A stretch of DNA of 64,000 nucleotides from JAMHWF01 sp035911095. GTDB taxonomy: Bacteria > Pseudomonadota > Gammaproteobacteria > Burkholderiales > Burkholderiaceae_C. This document shows, one piece after another, positions 1 to 7,952 of the stretch. Below the pieces are notes generated by a model. That model did not search any database. It had not been told where the DNA came from and worked only from the letters and a program-made list of their open reading frames with translations. The stretch lies in the NCBI GenBank assembly GCA_035911095.1, contig JAMHWF010000089.1, forward strand, positions 1-64,000, read 5' to 3'. Both the position numbers and the translations under genes were made by a program. Position 1 is the stretch's first letter. Each line of letters begins with the position of its first letter.

Positions 1-96
1 ACGGCCGACTGGGGGCGAGCGGCCAAGGAGTGGCGCAATGCGATGAACCAGTTTGCGATCGCCTACGGCGATCGCTTCATCAAGACCGCCGCGTAG
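1..96 (+). CDS. IS256-family (mutator-type) transposase, C-terminal fragment
   Basis: Only the last 31 codons are present, ending at TAG 94-96. The tail contains WRNAMNQFAIAYGDRF, which matches the usual end of IS256-family transposases (W-x-x-A-x-N-x-F-A-I). The catalytic DDE residues lie upstream of the window. The gene converges on and overlaps the truncated ATPase reading frame. It probably continues intact to the left, but this cannot be seen. Confidence 0.65.
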   Translation, partial: TADWGRAAKEWRNAMNQFAIAYGDRFIKTAA

Positions 97-201
97 CATG
101 CGGCCCCGACTTGCCCACCGCGTCGGCCGTTCGTCGCAGGCGACGTCCGCCGCCGTGGACAAGTCTCCGAGCGCCTCGTACACAGAAATTCAGACAACCC
201 C
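1..201 (+). mobile_element. Right end of an IS256-family insertion sequence
   Basis: The window opens inside the transposase gene, which stops at 94-96. About 105 bases of non-coding IS end follow. The sequence TACACAGAAATTCAGACAACCCC at 179-201 resembles the terminal inverted repeats of IS256-family elements as I remember them. The minus-strand ATPase reading frame loses its family-like sequence at this point, which supports about 201 as the IS boundary. The other IS end is outside the window, so repeat pairing and target duplication cannot be checked. Confidence 0.6.
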
Positions 202-1880
202 TCTTGCTCACCGCGCCAGCGGAAGAGCTGAATGTCTCCGCTCCGTAGCAACTGGGTACGGCCACCAACAACGGCTGCATCGGATACGTCCGGAGCACTC
301 AATGGCACGCAGACGGTCTGCCCATCCAGCACCATGGTCACTGGCACCTCGGAGCAGACGATCGAGTCCATGCCCTGCGAATAGACCTCATCGAGCTTGG
401 CGTCGTCACGCAAGGTCAGAGTGATTCTGGTACCGCACGGCCGCTTGATTGGTCCAAAGATCGTGTAGTCCTTCAGTTCGTCGAGCGACACCTCGAACGA
501 GATGCCATCCGCGTTCGCCGTAGCGTTTGGCGCGCCTCGGTAGTCCTCAAATGCAGCCGACTCAACCACAGCTTTGGACGCAACGGTGAACACTGACCAG
601 AAGCCAATGCCAAAGCGAGCGATGGGGGCGTAGTCAGCCTCGACGTAGCCGCTCTCTTTGGCCCTGCTGCTGCCGACGGTCAGCAGGTTGTTGAGAACAA
701 CTCGCTCCGACATGCCACAGCCGTTGTCCTCGACAGTCACCGTGCGCGTTGCTCTGTCAAACACGACTGATACCGCGGGCGAGTACCGGTCCACAGGCGA
801 AGAGAGGTGCTCCCGATAGCGGCACGCCTCCACTGCGTTTTGAACGAGTTCACGAACTGCAGCGCCAACGTTGCTCCGCCAAACCGCATTGGAGGCTATG
901 AGGTCGATGACGCTTCTTGTGTTCAGGCGAACTCCCAATCGCTCGAACCGCCCCCCGGTGAACGTGAGATTGCGCTCGAACGGCTCTGCACGGATGCCGA
1001 GACGAGGGTGTCTCGAGCGACGGTCGATGTCGCAGTAGCCTTGCACCCATCCCTCCATCTGATCGAGGGTGTGGTGAGCCAAGGCGATGACGGGGGCCTC
1101 CGAGAAGACACCAGAGACGATGATGCGTCCGTTGTCGATTGCCAAGCTGTCGCCGATGCAAACGTGCTTCATGTTCTCCCGATAGGAGATGCGCGCGCGT
1201 TCACTGGGGTCAGCGTTGATCTTCGCGAGGACGCCATCGACAACGCGGGTATCGCTGAACTCCAATGCATCTGCAATGCACACAATTGCGCCGAGCTGAC
1301 GCACGTCGATCAGGCGCTCTTGCGCGGCGAAAGACGCCTTCACCGCGTCCAACTTGGCGATGGATAGGTTGTGCGCCTGCATCATCAGGTCGAGCGCTCC
1401 AACCAGGTTCAAGGGCACTCCAAGGCTGTCGGCGTTCTGGAGGATGTACGTGCCACCACGCCTGGAGTGCTCGGCTCGCAGGTGGTCCTGCAGGACAGTG
1501 TTTGTCTTCCACTCCGTGGTTCGGTCGAGACAAAGGGAAGACAGGAGTGCGTCTTCCTCCCCTGGGAAGACCGTCATGCCGAGGTCGTGTGCATAGGCGG
1601 CCGCAATGAGGAGAAACATTTCGGCCTGGCCTAGGCATTCCGGGGTTCCAGGCTCAATGGCCGCGAGCTTGATGACCTGTTCGATGCGGCGAGTGACGCG
1701 AAAGCCGTGGTGGGCATCGTGTCTCGTGTAGTACGGAAAGTGGTCCTTGGTCGAGTCGAGGATTGGAGCGACGCCCTTAACGAAGCGGGCGATGCGTTCG
1801 GCGTACTCCTTGTCGGCACCATCGAGCGCTTTGAAGAGCCCCGTCTCTTGCAACTCGACGATCGGATCCCTGACTTGCAT
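201..1880 (-). pseudogene. HD-domain / Hsp90-like (GHKL) ATPase protein, 3' end cut off by an IS
   Basis: About 560 native codons start at ATG 1880, which follows a purine-rich GGGGGAAGA. Residues 1-300 form an HD-type domain: H54-D55-x-x-H58, Y-A-H98-D99, H170 and D204. Residues 330-520 form a GHKL/Hsp90-type ATP-binding fold: N-box E344 and N348, the G1 motif DNGCGM at 385-390, and FGIGFWSVF at 423-431. The native sequence stops near 201, after which the frame runs through the IS256 end to a stop at 63-65. The C-terminus is therefore IS-encoded and the gene is probably damaged. Fusions of this type have been described in predicted bacterial conflict systems; that role is inferred here. It is the last gene of the peptide/radical SAM operon, 34 nt after the HNH gene. 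Confidence 0.75.
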
Positions 1881-1914
1881 TCTTCCCCCTGTGCTGAACC
1901 GGTGCGACGATGCT

Positions 1915-2760
1915 CTAGTCTGCCTCCTCAACAGGCATCTGGAACAGCACGTCTTCGCTCTCGCGCAAGGACTCCTCCTCCCGGAAGCGAAGGAAACTGT
2001 TCGACGATTCTCGGATAGAGCGGAGTTGCATCCGCGGGAACGTCTGCTCGATAGCCTTCGCTGCCGCGACACTGCCGAAGAAGCCGACCAGGCGGAACGA
2101 TTTGTTCCACTCCACCGCCCATGACCACAGCTCTTCACTCGGATGACGGCGGATCGCTGCCTTGTAGTAGTCGTCAGCCGTGTGAACGATGAGGCGATGG
2201 TCCCACAGGGCCACCGCTTTCATGAACGCGCGCTGGACAGGGTTGCCCCAGTCCGTCCTGATGGTTCCGTGGAGCGGCAAGAACGCTCCGGGCCACCAGT
2301 GACCGAGGTTGCGGTCAGGTTCATATGTGAGCAAGTAGAAGAATCCGAGCATTTGCATGCGCGCCAACTCGTAGGCACGCGTGTCGTCGATCTGGGGTGG
2401 CGCGACAAACCCGAAGGTCATTTCGACCGGTCCCAGCTGGCTCGTCGAGTTGAGGGAGGCGTGGCTGTCGGCGACGGGCTTGCCGGTCTTGCGACTGCCG
2501 CTCTTTGGCCCACGGCGTATGGCCTCCGCTCGTGCCGTCGGGTCTTCCGTTGACGCAAGGCCGGTGGTGTGGAAGTACATCGTGATCGCGGCGATATCGT
2601 CTTCGAGGTCCGACTTCTTGTTGTTGCACGCCGAACAGGCCCAAACGATCAGGTTCCAGCGGTTCTCGGTCGATCCTTTGGGGACAAACCGGCGGCCGAT
2701 GACGTGCTCCTTGGTGCGAGTGTCGGGGTCGAGCGCCGCCGCGCAGTAGGGACACGTCAT
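1915..2760 (-). CDS. HNH-family endonuclease-like protein
   Basis: The product is 281 aa if it starts at ATG 2760. The N-terminus carries a zinc-finger HNH (McrA-like) arrangement: C3-x-x-C6, E18-H19-V, and C42-x-x-C45-N46 with KKSDLED after it. The remaining 220 residues are not recognised. The start is uncertain. GTG 2883, 16 nt after the upstream radical SAM stop and preceded by GGAG, is in frame and would add 41 residues, but those do not look like protein of this family; ATG 2817 is another option. The gene lies between a radical SAM gene and the HD/ATPase gene on the same strand. A nuclease role in defence is inference. Confidence 0.7.
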   Translation of the reverse strand: MTCPYCAAALDPDTRTKEHVIGRRFVPKGSTENRWNLIVWACSACNNKKSDLEDDIAAITMYFHTTGLASTEDPTARAEAIRRGPKSGSRKTGKPVADSHASLNSTSQLGPVEMTFGFVAPPQIDDTRAYELARMQMLGFFYLLTYEPDRNLGHWWPGAFLPLHGTIRTDWGNPVQRAFMKAVALWDHRLIVHTADDYYKAAIRRHPSEELWSWAVEWNKSFRLVGFFGSVAAAKAIEQTFPRMQLRSIRESSNSFLRFREEESLRESEDVLFQMPVEEAD

Positions 2761-2899
2761 GTTTTTCAGAGGGCGACCGCGAAGGAGTGAGGGCGGGACA
2801 CGTGGCGGGGAACTCATGGGCGAGGTGTACGTTGTTGCACCGGAACAACCGGCATTCTCAGCGTACTGCCAAGTGCGAGCCACCCGCTCCGGTTGCGGC

Positions 2900-4306
2900 T
2901 CAAGCGACCTGAATTGGAATGATGCGGACGTTGCCTAGCTGCAGATGAGCGCGCCCATGACAGCCCCGGTCAGGCGACGCGTATCGTCCGTGGTGCACGT
3001 ATGCGTCGTAGATGCATCGACCACTGCGATCGCAAGTAGATTTGGAGCCACAGGTGCCGCACGGCACGTCGCCGTACAGGTCCACCTTCGGAAGAATGGT
3101 GTCTGTGAACTGTGGGTCATGCCAAGCTTGAGCTACCGACGACGACTTCAAGTCTCTGCCGCGAAGCGCAGCGTCGGAGGTGAGCTTGTAGCAACGGTGT
3201 ACGACCCCATCGGGCAGGATCAGCAGCTTTGTCTGCCCGATGTCACAGTGGAAGGTGCCGGTGTCCGACGCCTCTTTGAACCGCTCGATGCGCATCCGAA
3301 AGCAGAGGACGGCAAGCTTCTCGCAGAGCTTGTCGACGAGAGTGTCATCGGGCAGGCGAAGCTGGCTGTTTTGCAAGTTGCCAATCGGCGAGCGCACATC
3401 CTTGTAGGGGACGAGTTGCATCACCGTGGCTCCCTGCTTCTCGGCGAACAGGGCGAGTGTCTCTACGGCGTCAATATTGACAGGCGTGACCACCGACTGA
3501 ATCGAAAACTGGACCCCGGCATCGATCAGGTTTCTCATCGCTGTTGACATCTGGTCCGCGTACGTGCTGCTACCTATGAGCTCGTGGTTCTGCGCAGCGT
3601 CGAGCGTATCCAGGGACAGGGACAGGTGTGGCAGGCCAGCTCGTGCAAGTCTTTTCGCGAGATCGGCCGAAACGGGATACTTGGTCGTAAGAAGGATTTC
3701 GAGGCCGCAGCCGATTGCTGCCTCGATTGCTTCTGGCAAGTCGGTTCGGAGAAGAGGCTCCGCCCCTGAAAGCAACAGGTGACTGGCGCCGAGGTCGACA
3801 GCCTCTTTGAACACGCGTGCCATGACTTCAAGCGGCACAGTCGCGTCAGTTGCCGCCGACCCGTGCAAGGGGTCGGCGTAGCAGTACGCACAGCGACGGG
3901 GGCAGTGTTGGGTGACGTGCCAATGCAGAACTCGCGGCCCCGGGAGCAGGCGAATGCCCTCATGAGGATCCGGCGCAAGCGCGCGGGAGAGTTCGAGTAG
4001 AGAAAGGGGTCGCGTTGTTGCTGGCCCGTCATGCACGAGCGGTGCGAGGCGCTCCAGGAGGTGTTGTACGCCGAGCGCGCAGGAATCTCCGAGTGCAGCG
4101 GACGCCAGCGCGGCCAACTCAGCAGCAGAGCGTCGACCGTCCATGAGATTGACGAACACGGCTTCGGTCGCAGTCAATGCCGCGAGACGTGCGCCGTCAC
4201 GATGCCTCACGACGTACGCGCGCTGACCGTGCAGCTGCAATTGAAAACCGGGTCGCAGTGAGTAGGGGCGGGCGGCGGCATTCGCCGCATTCGCTAGTGC
4301 GTGCAT
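2900..4306 (-). CDS. Radical SAM/SPASM peptide maturase with N-terminal PqqD-like domain (second of pair)
   Basis: The product is 468 aa. Residues 15-95 resemble a PqqD-like RiPP recognition element, with LRPGFQLQL, a beta-rich stretch, and LTATEAVFVNLMDGRRS followed by helices. The radical SAM cluster motif CxxxCxxC is C135-PRR-C139-AY-C142. The C-terminus is a SPASM domain binding extra Fe-S clusters: CDIG, RCYKL, then CGTCGSKSTCDRSGRC. I chose ATG 4306, which overlaps the end of the upstream radical SAM gene by 13 bases, rather than the longer frame up to 4405, whose extra residues are Arg-rich and unlike the family. The likely role is S-adenosylmethionine-dependent modification of the peptide at 5666-5854. 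The chemistry cannot be read from sequence. Confidence 0.8.
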   Translation of the reverse strand: MHALANAANAAARPYSLRPGFQLQLHGQRAYVVRHRDGARLAALTATEAVFVNLMDGRRSAAELAALASAALGDSCALGVQHLLERLAPLVHDGPATTRPLSLLELSRALAPDPHEGIRLLPGPRVLHWHVTQHCPRRCAYCYADPLHGSAATDATVPLEVMARVFKEAVDLGASHLLLSGAEPLLRTDLPEAIEAAIGCGLEILLTTKYPVSADLAKRLARAGLPHLSLSLDTLDAAQNHELIGSSTYADQMSTAMRNLIDAGVQFSIQSVVTPVNIDAVETLALFAEKQGATVMQLVPYKDVRSPIGNLQNSQLRLPDDTLVDKLCEKLAVLCFRMRIERFKEASDTGTFHCDIGQTKLLILPDGVVHRCYKLTSDAALRGRDLKSSSVAQAWHDPQFTDTILPKVDLYGDVPCGTCGSKSTCDRSGRCIYDAYVHHGRYASPDRGCHGRAHLQLGNVRIIPIQVA

Positions 4307-5664
4307 GCTGCGTCGGGGGCGAGGTACTCGCCGTGCCTTAGCTTTGCTCCAACGATGCAACGGCCGCGGCCGCTGCAAGCATCGCGTTCCCCGCAAGACG
4401 CACAAGCCGTATCAGGAAACTGATCCGGCTTCGGAAACGTCAGCCTGAGCAACGGTTCTCCGTTCCAGACTTGTAGAAGGGTCTGCCGTCGCAAGTCTCC
4501 GACGACCAGCATTTCGTCATTAGGGGAGTAGCGGCAGCGGGTGACACGTCCGTCAGGCAGGATGTCCAGAGTCTTGATGCCAACTTCGCACAACAACCGG
4601 TCACTGCAGTCCACACGAGCACTCGACGCTGCGGCCTCTGCGCTGCCAACGCTCAGCCGAAGCCTTTCACCGACTTCCTCCTGAAGCTGCGCGACCACTT
4701 CGCTGAGCGGAGGTCCAAGTCGGATCAGCTTGACGTGCGAGGACCTGGCAAAGCTGGGATCCATGAACGGGCTGATGGTCAGGTCTCGGACGCCAAGCGA
4801 TAAACACAGCCGTGCAAGACCGAGTAGGCCCGTCGCTGAGGTCGACGTCGCCACCGCATTCACCCGCGTCTCGACGCCGGCCCGCAGGAGCGCGGAGATG
4901 GAGGAGATTGCTTCTTGGAGGTAGCCTTTGTGGCCTGCCATGGCGTCGGCAATCTTGTCAGTCGCGGCGTCCAGCGAGTAGCTCACCTCATGGATGCCCG
5001 CATCATGCAAGGCGCCGGCCATCTCATCTGAGATGAAGTACTTCGTGTTCAGGAACACCCGAATGCCTTGCGATGCGGAGCGCTTGATGATCGCCAACAG
5101 GTCCGCTCTGAGAAGAGGCTCGCCCCCGGTGAGGTAGAGCGTCGACGTGCCCAGCAGGGCCATTTCATCCACAACGCGTATGACGTCGACCTGAGGAAAG
5201 GTGGCATCTGCCGGCGTCGTGGCCGTCCCGTCCCACGGGAGGACCTTGTAGTAGCAGTACGGGCAGCGGCGGTTGCAGGTGAGAGTCACGAGCCAACTGA
5301 TGGCAGCCGGCGCTGCCTCGCGCTGAAGGCGGTCGCCGGTTTGCACCGCTCGAAACTCTTCAAGCAGGCGCTGCGAGATCGGCCGAGGGGTACCAATGCC
5401 CAGGTAGGCGCTCCACCGCTCCAGGACATTCGCAGCCCTGGCCGCTCCAGTCGCTTCGTCTGCCAACTGGCCTAGGTGAGCCGCGACCTGGTCGAAGTCA
5501 CCGAGTTGCGCGTACAGAGATACGGCGATCGCATCGGCGAGATCCAATCGGTGAACTACATCCGTGCCTTGCCTGCGCAGCACAACGCCCGAAGGTGTCG
5601 CGTCGAGCGCGACGTCACTTCGCAGGTAGAGCGGACGAGTGTTGTTGCGCGCCACGGCGCGCAA
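4294..5664 (-). CDS. Radical SAM/SPASM peptide maturase (first of pair)
   Basis: The product is 456 aa from TTG 5664; GTG 5655 is an equally plausible start. The radical SAM motif is C130-NRR-C134-PY-C137. The C-terminal SPASM region has CSDRLLC, RCRYSPND and CASCGERDACSGRGRC, closely parallel to the neighbouring maturase, so the two look like a diverged duplication. Residues 12-70 may be a weaker PqqD-like domain. The TTG lies one base after the stop of the short peptide gene, so translation is probably coupled to it. A short peptide, a maturase with a recognition-like domain and a second maturase in tight order is the usual RiPP layout. Confidence 0.8.
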   Translation of the reverse strand: MRAVARNNTRPLYLRSDVALDATPSGVVLRRQGTDVVHRLDLADAIAVSLYAQLGDFDQVAAHLGQLADEATGAARAANVLERWSAYLGIGTPRPISQRLLEEFRAVQTGDRLQREAAPAAISWLVTLTCNRRCPYCYYKVLPWDGTATTPADATFPQVDVIRVVDEMALLGTSTLYLTGGEPLLRADLLAIIKRSASQGIRVFLNTKYFISDEMAGALHDAGIHEVSYSLDAATDKIADAMAGHKGYLQEAISSISALLRAGVETRVNAVATSTSATGLLGLARLCLSLGVRDLTISPFMDPSFARSSHVKLIRLGPPLSEVVAQLQEEVGERLRLSVGSAEAAASSARVDCSDRLLCEVGIKTLDILPDGRVTRCRYSPNDEMLVVGDLRRQTLLQVWNGEPLLRLTFPKPDQFPDTACASCGERDACSGRGRCIVGAKLRHGEYLAPDAACTH

Positions 5665-5665
5665 C

Positions 5666-5854
5666 CTACTTTTTCTCTACTGGGCGTCCCTTGTCGATCT
5701 TGACAAGCGCAACGGTGCCATTGCCACAGCAGTACGAGGTCGCAGCCAGATGGCCGACGACGTCAATGCCAGGCTTGCCTTTCAGTACCGTTTGAAGTTC
5801 TTTCACCAGCTTTCGATCGACGGCGATTGACTTCGCTTTTGCGGTAGTTGCCAT
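5666..5854 (-). CDS. Candidate RiPP precursor peptide with a Cys-Cys pair
   Basis: This 62-aa peptide has the best Shine-Dalgarno in the operon, GGGAGG five bases before ATG 5854. Residues 1-34 are charged and helical-looking, as expected of a leader. A small core-like stretch, HLAATSYCCGNGTVALVKI, holds the only cysteines, C42 and C43, and is followed by a Lys-rich tail. It sits directly upstream of two radical SAM/SPASM proteins and reads in the same direction. I do not recognise the family: it does not match PqqA, MftA, SCIFF, thuricin/subtilosin-type sactipeptides or streptide precursors as I know them. It might instead be a small regulator, but its position and size favour a substrate. 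Confidence 0.65.
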   Translation of the reverse strand: MATTAKAKSIAVDRKLVKELQTVLKGKPGIDVVGHLAATSYCCGNGTVALVKIDKGRPVEKK

Positions 5855-5859
5855 GCAGA

Positions 5860-5865
5860 CCTCCC
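5860..5865 (-). promoter_or_regulatory. Strong ribosome binding site of the peptide gene
   Basis: On the minus strand GGGAGG lies five bases before ATG 5854. No other gene of this operon has as good a site, which fits high production of the peptide relative to its modifying enzymes. Confidence 0.7.
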
Positions 5866-5900
5866 TGCGGAACTGGACGGAACCAGACTTTGTGGGCAGG

Positions 5901-5930
5901 ATTCTAGATCCAGTGGCCCGACTGATGAAA
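5901..5930 (-). promoter_or_regulatory. Possible promoter of the peptide/radical SAM operon
   Basis: A -10-like TAGAAT (5906-5901) lies 18 bases downstream of a weak -35-like TTTCAT (5930-5925), about 47 bases before the peptide start codon. The -10 matches consensus in five of six bases and the -35 in only three, so this is tentative. Confidence 0.3.
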
Positions 5931-5970
5931 GAGGGCGCTGCGAAAGCATCGCTGACAGCTCCGGCAGTCG

Positions 5971-6000
5971 TTGACAGAACGGCCGCTAGCCTCGTTCAAT
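5971..6000 (+). promoter_or_regulatory. Probable sigma-70 promoter of the membrane protein gene
   Basis: A perfect -35 TTGACA (5971-5976) is followed after 18 bases by TTCAAT (5995-6000), and the start codon lies 26 bases further on. It diverges from the peptide operon promoter, so both units share one short control region at 5855-6025. Confidence 0.55.
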
Positions 6001-6025
6001 GCAGGCGAGCGCCGGGGAGGAGCCA

Positions 6026-6964
6026 ATGGATTCGTTCACCTTCGAGAAAGTAGCGCCATATCTCAAGGATCCGCTCGTACTGGCTGGCTTTGCCCTGCTG
6101 CTGTTTTTCGGATTCGCGAGGGCGCTTTTTCGCAGTGGTCTTCTGAAGCCAGTGGCCGGTCAGCGGGCGTATCGAGTTCTCCAGGCGGTCATGTTGTATG
6201 GCTTTCTGCTTGGCTTGCTCGTTGTCGTTCTCGGGTTCGGGCTGAAGTATCGGGACCTCTCCGAGGCTGATCGACGCGGGGCCGTCCAGCTACTGAAGGG
6301 CGAATTCGACGCCAATGCGGCAACCGTCGAGTACATGAGGCGCAACACGATCACTATGCTGACAGTCTTTCAAGAGACCGCTCAGGTGTTGCGTGAGCCG
6401 GGCATCAAGACCCTCGCAACCCTTTTCCCCAAGGAAAACGTAGCCGGCAGGCAGCAATTGCCACCCCGCGACATGGCAGTTCAAGCGCTGAGCTCCTTGC
6501 TCGAGCAGAAACTAGATCGGAACAAGGCCGAGATGGCCAAGGGGGACGCCGCCGCGAAGGTTCTTGTGGGAACCATCGGTCGAACACGGGCCACGATTGT
6601 GTCGCTCTCGGATCCCAACCACGAACGCTACGTCATCACCGACCAGGCATGGGAGGCGAACTTGCCGATGTTGCACCGAGTGCATCTGGCCTCGGTCCCC
6701 GAGTTTCAAAAGTCCTACGACAGTTCAAGGAAGCTTCGCAGCGACTATGACGTCGTGTGCACCGGTCTACTCAGTTATCTTGATGCCTTGCGAGCGGTGT
6801 TCAACCCGAAGACAGGTGTCGATGTCGAGGTACTGGCTGCAGCGTTGGCTCAAGAACGCCAGTCGCTTGCACTGCTGACGGCCTATGGCAAGACTCTTGC
6901 GGACGCAACAGAACAGGTCAAGGCAGCACAAACGAAGCTCGAGGCGGAGGCGAAGAGCCTCTGA
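6026..6964 (+). CDS. Two-helix membrane protein with long helical soluble domain, unknown function
   Basis: The product is 312 aa from ATG 6026, which follows a strong GGGGAGGAG; the frame is open nine codons earlier, but that start lacks a site. Two membrane segments lie at about residues 14-38 and 54-76. The rest is about 235 mostly helical residues, with a charged, probably coiled-coil end (AALAQERQSLALL onward, Ala/Lys/Glu-rich). No catalytic motif was recognised. It diverges from the peptide operon across a 171-base shared control region and has the same lower GC. It could be a membrane partner of the system (export, immunity or effector), but this is position-based inference. Confidence 0.65.
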   Translation: MDSFTFEKVAPYLKDPLVLAGFALLLFFGFARALFRSGLLKPVAGQRAYRVLQAVMLYGFLLGLLVVVLGFGLKYRDLSEADRRGAVQLLKGEFDANAATVEYMRRNTITMLTVFQETAQVLREPGIKTLATLFPKENVAGRQQLPPRDMAVQALSSLLEQKLDRNKAEMAKGDAAAKVLVGTIGRTRATIVSLSDPNHERYVITDQAWEANLPMLHRVHLASVPEFQKSYDSSRKLRSDYDVVCTGLLSYLDALRAVFNPKTGVDVEVLAAALAQERQSLALLTAYGKTLADATEQVKAAQTKLEAEAKSL

Positions 6965-7009
6965 CGCAGGAGCACCAGCTCAACCCGACACGGGCTTCGC
7001 TGCACACAG

Positions 7010-7622
7010 CTATCGTCCGACGCACGCAAACGTGCTCGGTGCCCATTTGGCGCCGTTCCAAGCGGCCTCTACCGCGGGCGGCACCAGTGCCAGGACTTCG
7101 TCGGAGACGATCCCGTTGGCCTTGGGGCAGCTCTTGAAGAGCTCCTGTGCTCCAAACACGAATGGCGATGCGGCCTCGCCGCAGACCGCCACCGTGCCCT
7201 TGGTCGGCAGGGTCAACTCGGCGCCGAAAGCGAGAACACGCATCGGCGCGTACAGGTACTCCTGCAAATCCATGAATGGGTATTTGCCGGCGGGGGCTCC
7301 ACTACGAGGACGCCATCCGAAGGTTATGCTGAAGGCGACGAGGTCTGCGCTTGCGCGGCGCGCAAATATTGCGTCTCGGTCGACGGCCCGGTGGATTGCA
7401 AGCGACTGAGTGACTGCACGTACATGGCGTAAGCCGCAGACATCTGCGCGAACCTCCTCAAGTGAGGGCGGGCGAGGGCAGAAGAGCTCGCCGCTTTGAT
7501 GCAGCGCCATGAACAGGCTGACGAGGCCCAGTTCCTCTGTTCTTGCTTTTTGGTCCAGAGGGCACCGCTCACCCATCACATGAGACAGCTCGTGGCCCAC
7601 CAGCGCGGCCAGGACGTAGTCC
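7010..7622 (-). pseudogene. Zinc metalloprotease-like gene, 5' part removed at an IS3-family insertion
   Basis: About 204 native codons remain. They begin beside the IS boundary at 7623 and end at 7010. Near the cut the sequence reads VGHELSHVMGE, an HExxH zinc motif, and EEVRADVCGL about 50 residues later could supply the third zinc ligand, as in ExxAD gluzincins. Signal, promoter and N-terminus are missing. A GTG inside the IS inverted repeat (7636) extends the frame by chance. The bases right of the IS do not continue the gene, so the missing part was deleted rather than merely interrupted. It might have been a protease for the nearby peptide system; that is speculative. Confidence 0.65.
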
Positions 7623-7650
7623 GTAAGCTCCCCCACCGAGTAGACAACTG
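7623..7650. repeat. Left inverted repeat of the IS3-family element
   Basis: GTAAGCTCCCCC, four variable bases, then AGTAGACAA. It pairs with the right repeat at 8792-8819 at most positions. Confidence 0.75.
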
Positions 7651-7685
7651 AAAAGTGGAGACTTCCGCATCTTCAAGGAAGAGCG

Positions 7686-7952
7686 ATGAGGAAGTCGAGA
7701 TTCACGGAGAGCCAGATCCTGGCGATCCTGGGCGAGGGCGAGACCGGGCGGCCGGTGTCCGAGGTGTGCCGCCAGCACGGCATCAGCACGGCCTGCTACT
7801 ACCAGTGGAAGAGCAAGTACGCCGGCATGTCGGCCAACGAGCTGAAACGGGTCAAGGAGCTCGAGGCGGAGAACGCGCGGCTCAAGCGCATGTACGCCGA
7901 ACTGGCGCTGGAGAACGCGGCGATCAAGGACGTGTTGTCGCGAAAATTGTGA
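7686..7952 (+). CDS. IS3-family transposase OrfA (helix-turn-helix)
   Basis: This 88-aa protein begins RKSRFTESQILAILGEG, the usual start of the OrfA helix-turn-helix domain. It continues with CRQHGISTACYYQWKSKY and a leucine-zipper-like KELEAENARLKRMYAELALE that promotes multimer formation. It ends in SRKL at TGA 7950-7952, overlapping orfB in the -1 frame at GCGAAAATTG. The A-rich run there is the likely site of programmed -1 frameshifting to make the OrfAB transposase. Confidence 0.85.
   Translation: MRKSRFTESQILAILGEGETGRPVSEVCRQHGISTACYYQWKSKYAGMSANELKRVKELEAENARLKRMYAELALENAAIKDVLSRKL

Noticed and set aside
5666..5854. Assigning the short peptide to a named RiPP class such as sactipeptide, mycofactocin, SCIFF or GeoRSP
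   Set aside because: The cysteine arrangement, length and maturase pairing do not fit those classes as I know them, so no class was assigned.
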